Assembly (NCBI GenBank): GCA_030765065.1
Contig: CM060990.1
Location: forward strand, 457,024,321 to 457,088,320
DNA: 64,000 bases
Direction: 5' to 3'
Source: Deroplatys truncata
Lineage: Eukaryota > Arthropoda > Insecta > Mantodea > Mantidae
Below the pieces are notes generated by a model. The model had not been told where the DNA came from and did no database searches. It saw only the letters and a list, made by a program, of their open reading frames with translations. The position numbers and the translations under genes are program-made. Shown piece after piece: positions 22,673-35,544 of the stretch. The first letter of the stretch is position 1; every line of letters begins with the position of its first letter.

Positions 22673-23650
22673 TCAATACTTAAGTTTAACACTTCCACAC
22701 ACCTCTGCATGTAAAAAAGACAATTTACATGTCTTAAATTTCCCCATCTCTGCCATACCGTTATACCGGAGGTATACGTTCCCAGGTATTTCTGCAATCT
22801 CTTGATCGGTTAACGAATTATAGCGCTCTGGCAAGAACACTTGACAATCCTCCAGGGAAGATACGATCCTGGTACCGTATCTTGTTTGAACTCTCTTTAA
22901 GGACTTTATTTCTCATATTTAAGACCTATTTCGAGATCTTGAACTCGGCGAGTCGGTAGGAAACTACGGTCTTCAACCATCTTGTTAAGTCTATCAGCTA
23001 AACAATCTGTAACAGACATTGACATGAATTATTATTTTCATTACATTATCCAAGTTGAAGAACAAGTTATACACTTCTTTATATTAGAACTATGGTGTGT
23101 GTATGTTTTGTAAGTATGGTTATGAATGTGTAGAGAAACAAAGAATAAGTACAGAAAATCATGTCAATGTTCATGAAAGATGAGCCAGCAGAGAACCAAA
23201 GAATGAGTAGAGGAAATCGTGTGAATGTATAGTGAAACAAAGAATGAGCGGATAAAATCATATGAATGTTTATGTAAGAAGAATGTGTAGCAAAGATCGT
23301 ATGAATGCGTTGAGAAACAAAGAATGAGTAGAGAAAATGTATGAATGTTAATAGAGTATGAACCTGCAGGGAAACAAAGAATGAATGGGGAAAATCGTAT
23401 GAATGTTTATGTAAGAGAAATGTGTAGCGAAACTCATGTGAATGTTTATAGAAGAAGAATGAGTAGAAAAAATCCTGTGAACTGGAGAAGAGTATGCAGA
23501 GACATCCATGTGAATGTAAAGCACAGATTAGAAAATATGATGCTCTTGCAACGAATCGTCTTTCATGTACTGTAACGTTTAAACAAAATTAAATGTATTG
23601 TAAAAGCCAACACTGATTTTGTATAGCTATGTAAAAATCTCACCTTGCAT
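22673..23650 (-). pseudogene. Two-exon small viral-like gene, right-arm copy
   Basis: Mirror copy. The ATG is at 23650, exon 1 coding is 23650-23644, the donor GTGAG starts at 23643, the acceptor CAG ends at 23007, and exon 2 runs from 23006 to the stop at 22673-22675. It shares the exon-2 frameshift with the left arm. The promoter, splice sites and both halves of the reading frame are preserved, so transcription could persist even though the product is broken. Confidence 0.6.
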
Positions 23651-23773
23651 TGTTACGTGTTGATATGTGCTGTATGTGTAGATGGCCTCCACCTCGCGTT
23701 GCTTTTAAAGTTCTTTAAAACTTGAATGTAAAGTTAATAAGTACACAACAGTTCTAACATGCTTAGATATCTG

Positions 23774-23962
23774 TATATATAAGGATCTAAACTCCCTCCA
23801 GGCGATGCCAGCACGTCATCATGGCGGTGATGCTTACACATCACGTGATTATTACACCCTTGGAATTATCATCTCTTGCTGCGCATGCGCAGACTTTCAG
23901 CACTTCTATCCCTACTTGTTTCACTTCCTCTCGCTCTCTCTCACGCCCTCTCTCTCTCTCAC
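23774..23962 (-). promoter_or_regulatory. Compact promoter of the spliced arm gene, right arm
   Basis: Same module inverted: TATATATA at 23774-23781, the E-box TCACGTGA, TGCGCATGCGCA at 23880-23891 and a CT-rich (GAGA on minus) tract to 23962. The promoter is conserved in both arms. Confidence 0.65.
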
Positions 23963-24849
23963 AGAGTACATCCATAATGTCTTTACACACAAAGCTGCAT
24001 GCAGTTACAGTATCAATCTAAGTGATGTATTCTAGAGTACAGAGGAAAATCAGGGAAGTCATTGAAAGATCGGGATTCGAACTAGGGTCAACTGATTGGA
24101 ATTTATATACAGCATTAATTGTTCATTGTATGAGCTATCAAACATGCTTTCTCTCGCAGCTCTATCTCTGCTAGTTTCAGGGATAATTGAGATTTAAACT
24201 TAAGGATCGAACCCTGGACGTCAGGTACCCTGATATACACCCGCAAGATACTATCTGATGACATAAACGTAATAGGTTTATTTGGTGCCTTTATCTTAAT
24301 TATTTACTATGTTATTAAATTTATAAGTAAATTTCATTGAATCAGTATTCGAACTCAGAACGCCAGAAACAAAATTATTGATTATGTTAGTTTGATGTGT
24401 TTAAAAGACCTATATGCAGCTACAACATTGATCTAAGTGATATATTCTAGAGTACAGAGGAAAATTAAGGAAGTCACTGAAAGATCGGGATTCGAACTAG
24501 GGACAACTGATTGGAAATTATATACAGGCATTAATTGTCCTTCATAGGAGCGAACAATCATGCTTTGGTCCGCTCCTCTATCCCTGCTAGTTTCTGAGAT
24601 AATTGAGATTTTAAAATTAAGAATCGAACCCGACACCTGGTACTCTAATATATACATGCACAAGAAACCATCTAATGACATAAAAGTAATAAAGTTTATT
24701 TACCGTCTTTATCTTAATTAGTTTTGGAATTTGTAATCAGTCCTAGGATTCGAACCCATGCATCCAGACCAGTTTCGAGCAATTCGTAAATGGCGCCTTG
24801 CATCCCAAGCTATAATTAGTTTTATTACATCATTTTGTCTCTTTTCATT

Positions 24850-25378
24850 CAGGACATGCGCGTGAGTTGGTGTATGCGTGTGTATGTGTGTGAGTGTGTG
24901 GTTGTGCTGTTGGGTGTAAGTGAACAGGCATATGTGTGTGTGTGCGTGTGGGTGTGTAAGTGCGTGTGCGTGTGTATGTGCTTGCGTGTGTGTGTGTGCG
25001 CGCGGTCGTGTGAGTATGTGTATGTGCAAGTGTAACGGTGTATGTATGTACGTGAGTGTGTGTGCGCGTATGTGTGTATATGCGTGTGTGTGCGTGAGTG
25101 TGTGTGCGTGTATGTGTGTATGCGTTTGTTTTTGTGTGTGTGTCCATGTATATGTATGTGTGAGTGTAAGAGCACTGGTGTATGTATGTATACGCATGAG
25201 GTGCGTGAATGCGTGTGTGTACTGGTGTATGTATGTGTGTGTACTGGTGTATGTATGTGCGTGTGTGTATGTGCTTGCGTGTGTGTACGTGTATGTGCTT
25301 GCATGTACATGTGTGCGTGTACTGGTGTATGTTTGCTGATGTGTATACAAGTGCTCGTGTATATGTGAACGATTGAAT
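24850..25378 (-). repeat. CA-rich simple repeat (GT on plus strand), right arm
   Basis: Mirror of the left-arm tract, with small indels between the two. Confidence 0.95.
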
Positions 25379-27149
25379 GTGCGCAAGTAGAGAAGAAAGA
25401 GATAGAAAGAAAAAGAGAGAAGAAGAAAGAATAGTGTCTAGGCATCGGGATATCTAAGTATGCATCAGGGATTAATATAAATAATGATATTTCTAAAATG
25501 CAATTTTAATCCGATTGCCTCCTGCTTCCATAATTTAATAGTTATTATAGCGTTTCGCAGGGTAAGATTCGAACTAGGGGCCTCTGGGTTTCTAAGAATA
25601 CAGCTCGTTAAACATTGTAATGTCGTATAAATTAAATTATATTCGTTAAACACGTTTTAATCTGACCGCGCAATACTCACATAGTTTAATATTTATTAAG
25701 CATTAGAGTTTCGCTGGGTAAGATTCGAGCTAGAACCCTCTGAACACCCTTTCATTAATTAGGGTAATGATGTATAAAAAATTAAATTATATTTGTTAAA
25801 TACATTTTAATCTGGCCGTGCATAGTTTAATAGTGATTACGCATTAGAGTTTCGCAGGGTAAGATTCGATCTAGGACCCCCTGAACACACTTTTATTAAT
25901 TAGGGTAATGATATATAAAATTAAATTATATTTGTTAAATGCATTTTAATCTCACTTGCATAGTTTAATATTTATTAAGTATTAGAGTTTCACTTGGTAA
26001 GCTTCGAGCTACAATCCTCTGAACACCCTTTTATTAATTAGGGTAGTGATATAATAATATCAATCATCAATTTCTCATTAGCAATAAACTTTTGATTGCA
26101 GTAAGAATCGAGCACCGATCTATGGATATCCGCGCAGAGGTTTAATGCATGTAATGAAATGTATATTAGGCGCTTTTTCGGAGTCGCTGCTTGAAATGAG
26201 CCAAACAGAATGCTTGTTAACTATGCTCGGATATATTCGTAGGAACTCGTAAAACATCGGAGAGAACAGCCCTTCAGGTCAAAAACCATGATGGCTGACC
26301 CTGACATTGTTGAAGTGAGTCTCTCTCTTTCACGCGAACAAGGACAGGGCTAGCATAAGGCCACCTTCAGATTCTTTTGTTAAGCTAGCAGGTGTTCGAG
26401 AAACAATGGAAAGGGACCGGCTTTGCTATGGGGCAGTGGAATGAGAAATGCCAGAAAGAAGGCTTGCCCCGTACAATAGAACTTGTTTCTTTGTTAACAG
26501 GCTCTAAGTTCTCTTTTGTCACGACCCTAATAAATAATGGCCTTTGTTCATTTTGACAGCTGAAGGGCAAGCATTGTTCTTTTGTTAAAAGCTAGTGTAA
26601 TGAGTATGCCAGATGGTCTTTCTAAAGAAGGCTTGTGCCGGACAATAGAAAGGCACACAATAGAATCTCTTCCTTTGTCCTGCATCCACATTGTTCATTT
26701 TGACAGTGATGGATAGCCTCTTGGGTGGTCTACTGCAGGTGCAGAAGTGGCGGGATGTGGAATGGGTAGGAAAAACATCTCGCCTTGGTTACAGAAGCGT
26801 AAAATTTATGACCCCTTTGTTCGTTTTGACAGGTGAAGGATACCCTTAATTGCTTAACTGTCATGCTTCCATTGTACTTAACAAGATTTATGGCCCACAG
26901 CTGCAAGTACCAAGGAGCTGCGGGTGGAAGGGGGAAGTTGGGGAGGGGAGCTCATTTGCATATGAATAGACATTCCATGCATATTAAGTGTGCCAGCTCT
27001 CTTATTCTTCCCCTACTGACTTAGGGGTTTTACCACTAAGACCCCTTCTCGAATACCTTACAAGTGATCTATACTCGAGTCTTTCTGTTGTTAAATTTCT
27101 TGAATAATGCTGTTCTTTGTATTACAGTTTTAATCATAATCCCTCACAC

Positions 27150-27458
27150 CTATCATCGTTTTCCCTACCTCTCCCATATAAACGCATTTCGTCCCCTCCT
27201 TCAACTACCTCCTAACATAGGAACGGAGGTTTTTCTCTTCGTCTCATATAAACACATTTCTCTCCTTCAACCCTGTCTACCCTAGCATCAGCCTTCGTAT
27301 TCCCTCTCCCTCTCATATAAATGTATTTCCCCCATTCAACCCCTCCGTCTAGTCTAGCACCAGCCCTCGTATTCCCTATCTCTCCCATATAAACGCATTT
27401 TCCTCCGTGACCCGTCGCATCTAGCCTCGTTTTCCCTATCATTTCCCATATAAACGCA
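27150..27458 (-). repeat. Subterminal tandem repeats, right arm
   Basis: Mirror copy of the left array, with CCCATATAAACGCA-type cores and about the same spacing. Confidence 0.8.
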
Positions 27459-27492
27459 AAAACTGTGCTCGATCTCTTCTAAATAACCTACT

Positions 27493-27498
27493 GACATT
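27493..27498. repeat. 6-bp target-site duplication, right copy (GACATT)
   Basis: Exact match to 10950-10955, immediately outside the right terminus. Six-base duplications are characteristic of Maverick/Polinton integrases. Confidence 0.9.
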
Positions 27499-27857
27499 AT
27501 TCACTTACATGCTTCCTACACTACTTTTGCATAAATATGCGTTTGTTGCATTTCAGTATCAGCTATGTCGTGTTGTCCGATCGTCCCCTTCTCCACAAAG
27601 AGCACGTTTAAAGGCACGAACAGCTTTAGCCAAGGAGGAGGAAAATACAACTGTTTGAAGCGAACTGAGAAGAAATCATTATCAAAATATTAACAGAGTA
27701 GCACAAACTTCTTTGTTATTGTAACACACTGATCGCTACCGGTAACAGGTAACTACAAATAAGCCGGTATTAGCGTCGTTCATATCGTCACGTAGTTACA
27801 TCTGTAACCGTTAAGAAAATGTAACTTTTCAGTTATAAAGTTACACGAAAATATGAT

Positions 27858-28318
27858 TTGTACACCCCTCCTGTGCGTGACTTCCTTTACAAATTTGCAA
27901 TGACCAGAAAGCACATTATACAGTCTATTTTCTTCGAAGAAACCATTACCGGCGAGGAGTGCCGTAATCAGATTATTCACCCATTCATATCACAACCAGC
28001 GAACGTGAAATTTATGAAGGATGGTTCCATTAATGTAGTTCAACAGCTCACACCGCTAGAGATACATTGAATATTCTGGACGACTCCTTTGGAAGTTTTA
28101 TAATATCTACGGGACAGTGACCTGCCCGATCGACGGATCTGACACCGCCGTACTGTTTTCTAGGAGGATAATGAGGAAAGGTATAAGAAATAAATCCTGA
28201 TAGGCTTGCAAAACTACAACATTCAGTAACTGCCAAAAAAACTCCAGAGACCCTGCGAAAGGTCTTCAGTATACAGAGGCATGTGCAGTATTGTTGTACT
28301 TCAGTGGATGTATCGAAC
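27858..28318 (+). pseudogene. Tc1/mariner-superfamily transposase relic, C-terminal half
   Basis: Translated pieces include IIQSIFFEETITGEECRNQI, a degenerate NVKFMKDGS segment where the second catalytic Asp motif (QDGA) normally lies, a changed-frame ARSTDLTPPYCFLGG (normally RSPDLTPxDFFLWG) and ETLRKVFSIQRHVQYC. The order matches the C-terminal half of insect IS630/Tc1/mariner-type transposases. Multiple stops and frame changes; no termini visible. Confidence 0.6.
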
Positions 28319-28329
28319 ATGTGCTGTAG

Positions 28330-29830
28330 GACTCATAAGCTAAGTTGAGTTTCACAGCACAGGAATTTTTGGATACAGTATAAAATAATGAAGCACACAG
28401 TAAACACTGAGATCACTAATCATATAACATAAAAAATTATTACTTCTGTGGTGTGTTTAGTATGTGAAAGCTACCCTTAATGGACATGGATTTATGTTTT
28501 CCCCAAGTGAATCTAACCGAAAGCAATTTATTTGCAACTATCAAAAGGATTTTATAGAATATACAATTTGTATACAGACATAACGTTATCAACTTTTATT
28601 GAATTGCAAATCCAATTTTGTTGGTGTTTTAAGCTCTTTATAAATGGTTCGTAAGAAAGAGGTATATAAATACAAATATATTACTCGTAACATAGAAACA
28701 TATACGTTATATGTGTGTATGTGTGCAAATAGTAAACATATTTAAAATAGGAGTCAAATTAAACATTTAGCTGTGCAATTTAAATTATCGTTACCTCTCT
28801 CCGGCAATTGATTCTGATTTTTAACATATTTTGTTGATACCTATGTATATCGAAATTCTAGAAAAATTATTTCTATTTTTGTATGTCTGATTACTGTTAA
28901 AATTCAGAAGGAAATTCAGCATAAGTTGTATCGTTTCCACGTTGTAAAATTAAAAAGCAGCACAGAAAGCAAGAATAAAATCTTGTACTTCTAAGGGGCC
29001 ATTTTGTCTAGTACGCAGGAAACTTTAAGATATAATGTAATAGCATTTCTGTACTCAGTGGTAGGTAAACTATAAAGCTATAAGATTTGCCTAATTTTAA
29101 GCACATAAACATTTTGATTTTACTGAAGGATGGTGAGTCTTCTCCTATGCGTTCCTCAAATATTAATCTTTTACATATTATAAACACAGGTTGCTGTTAT
29201 CAAAATACTCCATCTTCCGCCAATTTCAAAATGTTTTAACCAACTGTTACCTTTTACTGATAAGTATGTAAAAGAATAAGTAATTTTCAAATTGTTGTTA
29301 GCCATTAATCACATACGAAGAATATTCTAAATACGCTTAAAAGCAATTGTGGTTTGTAGTTTTTTAAAAAATAATTTTTATTATAAAACTGGGTAACCTT
29401 ATTCAAAAAGAGTAATGCGGTTTTTACCTTTAATGCGTTTCTTAGAAGGTATAAACAAACGTTTATGCAACGCGTGGGGCATTTTCTATATCTCACACGG
29501 CTAGAAAAGGATTCCAAGAATACGAGGTTTTAATTGGGATATTATATGCGCAAAATAAAAAATGATGTATTTCTCCAATGTTAAAGTTTCATGTTATGTT
29601 AAAAAATTGAGTTTTGCGATGTTCCACAATCTCTTGTTGAACGTATAAAATTTCCTAAACACTTTAGCACTTTCTACATTACTCCTGCGGAGATTTTTAG
29701 TTAAGGTAAACTGCATTATGAGGATATCTCCGCTAGACCGCTGTTCTGACGATGTGGTATATTTCTGAATTATAGTTTGCTTTCATTGCATTCATGAATA
29801 CCTACACGTTTCTGATATAACTTGAGCTAT
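28330..29830. other. AT-rich, no gene recognised
   Basis: Only short frames without motifs. Confidence 0.5.
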
Positions 29831-29860
29831 TATGGTGTTTAATATCAATTACGTGGGTGC

Positions 29861-30165
29861 ATATTATGTCCGGTATTATTTAATATATTTATAGACGATA
29901 TATTCCAAGAAATAGGGAGATACAGTAAGCACTCGCCAGTAATAAACAATGTACAGATACCGGGGTAGCTTTTTGTCGATGATTTGGTGGTGGGATCATT
30001 TACGGTAATTACATTAAAACAAGCACCTCAAGGTGCAGAAAAATATTGCAATGACTGGGGATTGATACTTAACCAAGAAAAAACCCAGATGGTAGTGTTT
30101 AAGAAAGGAGGTAAATTGAGCAAAAATGAAAACTGGGAAGAATGGAAAAATGGTATATTATGCAA
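29861..30165 (+). pseudogene. LINE reverse transcriptase fragment, 5' part of an interrupted copy
   Basis: GCILCPVLFNIFIDDIFQEI is followed, after a stop, by LFVDDLVVGSF, the RT active-site block (F/Y-x-D-D), then CNDWGLILNQEKTQMVVFKK, the block after it. These are RT domains of a non-LTR retrotransposon. The reading breaks at about 30165, where a palindrome and a tyrosine-recombinase element intervene, and resumes at about 31930. Confidence 0.75.
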
Positions 30166-30169
30166 CGAG

Positions 30170-30268
30170 ACTATAATGGTAGTAATTAAAACGCGAGTAT
30201 TATTATTAACCTCGCTTCGCTCGCTCGGTTAATAATTATCACACGAGCGTTTTAATCACAATTATAGT
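30170..30268. repeat. 99-bp imperfect palindrome at the insertion edge
   Basis: It starts ACTATAAT and ends ATTATAGT. The arms share AATTAAAACGC and ATTATTAACC with their inverted partners, around the centre CTCGCTTCGCTCGCTCGG. It abuts the LINE break point. Confidence 0.85.
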
Positions 30269-30276
30269 CAAGTTTC

Positions 30277-31915
30277 ATACGACTGTTTATGCTCGCACCT
30301 GTATCTAAATTAAAGGTTTCATGAGTATTCTCTTCTGGTTTGAGTGATGTGTTACAATCGTTATTCCTTTATCTATGGTTACAATACAATGACCTTCTGT
30401 GTCAAACAAAGTTGCTAGCGTTGTGAGACGTACTACGCAGAAAGAGAAATATTGATTACTTTCCTATAAACAACTGTTAACATGTGACACACTTTAACCT
30501 AAAAAAAGTGTAGACAGTGAAAACTAGAACAAATTGAATTTATTGAAATATCATTTACAATTAATGCTAATGATAATATGAACAGAACTGACTTTATTTC
30601 ATATATAGGTTATTTATTGTACAATTAGTGAAATGAATTTGCGGGAATGAGCTTTGTTGAATAGTTGAAGTTCAAGGTGAATTGATGTTAATTTGTGTGT
30701 TTTCTTTTCTACTGATTTTAGTATTGTGTTTGAAATTTCAATTTTATTTTGTACTGATTCTTCCATGTATCCTTCTGCGACAGTTGTGGATTTCCAGCCT
30801 CCATGACGTTTTAGTGTTGTTATGTCGCCATCAGCATCTACTAGAATTGTTGCAAAACTCCTGCGAAAGCAATACCCTGTGTATAACTTGGGGTTGGAGA
30901 GATTAAGGTATGCAGCTATTTCTTTCCCCATATTTCCTAGTTTATTTATGCCGACATTCTGCGCGATGCATTTTCCATTTTGGTAATTTATAAAGAAGGA
31001 GGGAGTGTTGCATACATTGGGACGTAGATTTACGTATTTATGGAAAATATCATAATACTTGGCTGTTACTGTAAAGGTTATTGTTGATTTTGTCTTAGTG
31101 TTTGCGATAGTAACCAGAATAGTTGATCCAATATCCTTTACATTATCAACTTTTAATTGATGTAACTCATGTCTTCGGCAAGCACCCATTATTCCAAAAA
31201 TTGTAGTTACCTGTAACAATATTAATCACGTTACCTAGCACTTTTTCACCACGCCTGTTAATACGTATGTTAATTTTAAGAAACTACTTGGTAACATTAA
31301 CAAAAAAAAAATACTCACTTATCATGAGGTATTTAACATCAGGTGCTTCATTTATAAATGTTTTCAACTCCTCAGGTGTAAATTTTTTGGCTTTTTTCCC
31401 TTTATATCCCTCTGATTTGCGTTTTAGTAAGCTGTTCAGTTTGGAGTATTTAGATAAGTCAATTTGGTGCCTAATGTTGAGTGTTGATTTCAAAATATAA
31501 TAGTGAGTCCACAAAGTCGATGATTTCATATTTAGAGACAATTCTTCGAAACACACTAGCAATACATTTTCTGAGAACGAATGTATACCTTTTGATATTC
31601 TCTAATCCATGAATTGTGAATAGAATTTCTCGTACATCTTTCTTGACTTTTGTGGCAACAAGTTAATGGTAAGATTTAGTGCTTTTGCCGTAATTTCTGG
31701 TGGTGTAAGTAGAATGTCACTGTTACTAGTGACAGACATTTTGACTTTTTTCTAAACTCGCGCTAGTACCGTTGTCGATCGAACGAGAATAATCAATACT
31801 TCGATACATGCGCTTTCACAATGTTACGTGGCCACTTCTGATTGGTCGAATACCAATACTTTAATGAACTGGTGTACTTTAATGAGGCCCATTAAAGTAC
31901 TGGTACCAGTCGTAT
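30277..31915 (-). mobile_element. Tyrosine-recombinase (Crypton-like) element inserted in a LINE
   Basis: A recombinase gene lies between the short inverted sequences ATACGACTG (30277-30285) and CAGTCGTAT (31907-31915), all within an interruption of the LINE RT frame. Another hairpin (TACTTTAATG...CATTAAAGTA, about 31874-31898) sits near the right end. Whether the 9-bp inverted pair marks the true ends is uncertain. Confidence 0.6.
30614..31562 (-). pseudogene. Tyrosine recombinase
   Basis: The minus-strand piece 31562-31284 contains SKYSKLNSLLKRKSEGYKGK and FTPEELKTFINEAPDVKYL, resembling the helical core-binding domain. After a gap that looks like a small intron (donor-like GTGAGT near 31308, acceptor TTGTTACAG near 31211), the catalytic domain runs to 30614. 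GACRRHELHQL carries the first catalytic Arg. GYCFRRSFATILVD is the box II segment, where the usual His is Tyr but the Arg is kept. LKRHGGWKS gives the His/Trp position, and VAEGYMEES the nucleophilic Tyr. Four of the five key positions are therefore present. The exon joint does not keep frame exactly as written, so one base may be lost. The enzyme would recombine DNA through a 3'-phosphotyrosine intermediate. Confidence 0.7.
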
Positions 31916-31929
31916 AAGTACTACATTTT

Positions 31930-33080
31930 GGGCATGGTCGAGCATAAAGAATATAAGGTAGTTAGAGAACGTAATTAGCTAGGAGTCAAAATAGATGGTG
32001 GCGGAAAATGGGAAAAACAGAGAAAGGCAGCATTAGCTAACGGAATACGTGCATTAGAAATAATAAAAAGTTGTAAATATAGAGAACCCGAAATAAGTTC
32101 AATTGATGGGAAGTTGAACGCCCTTAAGCAAAACAAAAAAAAAAAAAAAAAGAAAACGACTGTATAACACAGTGGCGAAGCCCAACATCCTATACGGAGT
32201 AGAGATATGGGGATTTGATGAGGGGTGGGAAGTAGTCGATGAAGTCCATAGGTTTATTTTGTAAAGAAACCCTAGGCCTACCAATATCTAATATCAAACA
32301 GGTAGCACAGATAGAAATGGGCCGATAATCAAGCGAGAGTGAGATTATGGAGAGAGCATTGAAGTATTGGTACAGAATACTACACCTAAAAGAAAATATA
32401 GTAAGATAGGGTCTCAAATTTCAAGAAAACGGTTTAAAAAAATAGAGGGTGGGTTTACTGTTTGAAGAACAATCAAACGGTCTAGGAGAGATCTGGTGGA
32501 AAAAGAGAGTAATGAATTAAAGTTTTGGAGAGAAGTAAGAAAGAGGTTATAGAATATGGAAATACAAAAAAGTTTTAGTGAAATATCAGAGATATTTTCT
32601 TTAATAGGCTATAAAATATTAATGTCAATATGGGGAAGGGAGGAAATATGCACCCCAAAAAAAAAATAAGGAAGAAAGAGAAAGTATAGCATGGATATGA
32701 TCAGGAATGTGGAGGTTAAAAGGAATAAGGTTGGGAATAATACAAAATCAATGCCCTTTATGTGGAGAGCGGGAGGATCTATTACATATAGGGCCAATAA
32801 CAAGTGGAGGGAGAAACAGATAAGTGACAAGTGGGCAAAGGTTGACCCAAACATTGCAGTGAAGGAAATATTTATGGACTATGAGAAGGTTGGGGTGTTT
32901 AGAATAATGTGAGAAGTAAATGATTATGCACAGCGAAAAGAAACAATTAGGTCTTAATTAGAAGTAAGAATAAAGCTGCAAATGTTACAAGTTCTGACGA
33001 GTCGGAGAGGCAAACGAGCCTGGGCCGAACGCCAATCCCACTTGTGTCTTGTATCCAGCTAGACGCTATAAATAAATACC
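31930..33080 (+). pseudogene. LINE reverse transcriptase fragment, 3' part after the insertion
   Basis: LGVKIDGGGKWEKQRKAALA, then NTVAKPNILYGVEIWGFDEG, then RALKYWYRILHLKEN, and finally QNQCPLCGEREDLLHI, the C-terminal cysteine/histidine motif of LINE ORF2. A 3' UTR-like segment (about 32990-33080) ends in repeated TAAATA-type sequence. An A-run at 32133-32150 interrupts the frame. Together with 29861-30165 this is one LINE copy. Confidence 0.7.
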
Positions 33081-33119
33081 AAATATAAATTAAACTGACA
33101 GAAGCATTTTAAGAGGATG

Positions 33120-33290
33120 GAATTAATTGTTCTTTCACACAAGCCGTGTGTTGGACAAGGTTGGAGAGGTAGAAGCAGACGACTGAAAAATTTAATGCCA
33201 TGGTTGGGATTTGAACCGCTTTCCATTTTAAGAGGAGTTTCATGTTAAACTGTTATGCAATAGCATTTTCATTATAAACACTCACGAATC
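33120..33290 (-). mobile_element. tRNA-derived SINE remnant
   Basis: On the minus strand a degenerate A-box region is followed by the B-box GGTTCAAATCCC (near 33218-33207) and the tail CATGGCATTAAATTTTTCAG. The B-box plus tail recurs at about 43668-43622 as CTCAAATCCCGGCTATGGCA with the same TTTTTCAGTC, so it is a dispersed family. Confidence 0.55.
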
Positions 33291-33329
33291 AAGTAACCAA
33301 AAGTCACCTGTAATTTTAAAAGTTGTAGT

Positions 33330-33870
33330 TTATTTTTACCACCTACATATAGTAGTAGAGGAAGTGTTGTACTGCCCAAAAATTTGATTTCTAGATTTCA
33401 GATTAAATACGTGTGTTGAGGTTCACTGGACCCTAAAACAGCAATTTTAGTAAAATACGCCTGCGTTTGTGTTTGTCTCATTAAACAGCAAAACTTAAAA
33501 ACGATAAATCGTAAAAAACACATTTCGTATTTGAGTCAGGCACTGCTTAAGCATTGACAGGCGAACATTTTAAAGAAAATTCTCGTATCTGAATTAAGCA
33601 TTTTTCGTATTTTTTATTTTGTAGAAAACGGCTGTTACAATTTAGATTAAAATAGCGCCCGTTGTAAAATATTTAAATGGAAAGAAAATGTATATCTTCA
33701 TTTTCTGTAAATAACATGTAAATTCCTCTTCATTCTAGGTGAACTTTCTTTAGTTTTGTGTAACTAGGAAACTGTCACAAATAGCCAGAAACTTAGGTGA
33801 AATGTAGAATTCGTTTGTAGTATCAAATAATAATTATTTACGTAGTGTTAGCCATTTTCAAAATGTTTGA
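33330..33870. repeat. Diverged dispersed repeat, copy 1
   Basis: It shares blocks such as GCTGTTAC...GATTAAAATA and CTTCATTC...GTAACTAG with copies at about 34960-35480 and 35545-36390. Confidence 0.5.
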
Positions 33871-34959
33871 CGCTATGTGTTTCCAATGATACAGTGTCAT
33901 CTGACGGAAGATGCTTGAAAGTGCTCCATTAACCTCCTTTCTTTTCCTTCGCAGGAGGCCATTACTACAACTTCTGAATTCACTCTTCCGTGCATTCGAC
34001 ATGCATGTTGTATAAAACCAAATACTTATATCCTACTTTCAAAGCAACGCTATCAGAGTGATAGAAGAATTAGGTTTTAATGAATACTGTAATATATAAG
34101 GTATTCTTGCGAATTTGCAATGGACAGAGAACCTTAGTACTCTACCATATCTGATTTTGACAACTAGTTTGGGAGTGCATTTACTGTGCACGCTAAGGAT
34201 TCTCCTTCGTGTCTTGCTGAGACCAAAAGTTTCGTCCTGGCCACCCTTAGTATTCTAGGAAGCAGAATAGGAAGGAAGGTTTGGGTTAGAAGGATGGCTC
34301 GGGTTCGGTCCCCCTTATATGCGCTGCACGTGATTTATTCCACCCCTTTTGCTGTCTGCGAAGCCAACCTGATTTATGGGGAAGGTTTTGAACAAACAGG
34401 GTGGTTTAGGCTTAACATCCGTTATATAATACTCAGAATAACTGTTGAATCTCATGTCTCCTTTTCTCAACAGAAAGTACAATTTCTAGTATGTCTCAGT
34501 ACCTGTTTTCTGCTTTTTTCATCTGTCACGTCACTTTTCACTAATTTTGTTTCAATAGGAACATATTATATCCTGTAAGGTCTATGAGGTAACCAAGAAT
34601 AGCATTTAGAATAGGGTCAGAAAACACAAGGTAGGCTTCAGATTCCATGGAGGCATAAGTTAGGGACTCGAAAGGCTTTCATAAAACAATTATTAATGAA
34701 AATCCCATCAAACGGAGTAAACTATGTTTCTTGAAAATAATCATTTCAATAGATATACAGCATTAAACAAAATGTTCCGTAACTTTTAAGTAGCTGTAAT
34801 GTGTCATACCAGACTAAATGTGTTCAATTTTCTGAGAATATATGAACGTTATTATTTTAAACTTGCAACAATATTACGTAGTTGCAACAATACTTGTCTA
34901 CCTACTAAGTATATGGTAGAGAAAGTTATTGAATTTAAAGCATAACATTTTTTCTTCCT

Positions 34960-35480
34960 CTACCACATGCCTAGTAGGTAGAGCAACGATTGCATTCCAC
35001 CCATAAATGCGATACCGAGATTTCATGTTTTGAGACCCCCTGAATCCAAAAAAACATTTTAGAAAAAAGTTCCACGCGCGTGTGCGTGTGCCTACGAACA
35101 ACAGAATTACAAAATGAAAAGTTGGGTAAATACCAAACTTGGTATTTAAGTTCAGTATTTTCCAAAGATACGACACGAAGATTTTCAAGAAAATCTCCAA
35201 CCCAAACTACCCTTCACATGGTCAGGTTTTCGATATGGCTCAAGTGATCTTGATAAAATACCGTATATTTAAGATATTTAAAGGAGAAAAAAATGTACGT
35301 GTTGAATTTTCTGAGCATAACCTATGAAGTCGTCTTCATTCGGAAGGAATTTTGTATAATTTTGCATAACTAGTAAACCATAAAAGATGAACAAACATAC
35401 ACAACACAAAAATTGTAGGCGTCTTTGAAACATTCAATTTGTTTCAAACAAACTTTTGAAGCATTAGCCACATAGGAGTT
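34960..35480. repeat. Diverged dispersed repeat, copy 2
   Basis: Contains GGTAGAGCAACGATTGCATT, ATTTAAGTTCAGTAT(T/C)TTCC and CATAACTAGTAAACCATAAA, each with close matches in copy 3. Confidence 0.65.
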
Positions 35481-35544
35481 CTCTGTTATTATTGGCTTGA
35501 ATTTTTCAATACTTTTGTCATTTTTAGTTTCTCTACTACGTACC

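Larger units (their letters stand above)
20700..27492 (-). repeat. Right inverted arm of the Polinton-like element
   Basis: This is the mirror of 10956-18027 and carries the same genes and repeats in reverse order. It lacks the long CTAT tract and has a shorter ATT tract (20743-20774 versus 17934-17986). Confidence 0.9.

Noticed and set aside
24718..25445. Long His/Thr and Cys/Val frames on both strands in the right arm
   Set aside because: CA/GT dinucleotide repeat artefacts.
34186..34578. 130-codon frame
   Set aside because: No recognisable domain and no ATG at the start; likely chance.
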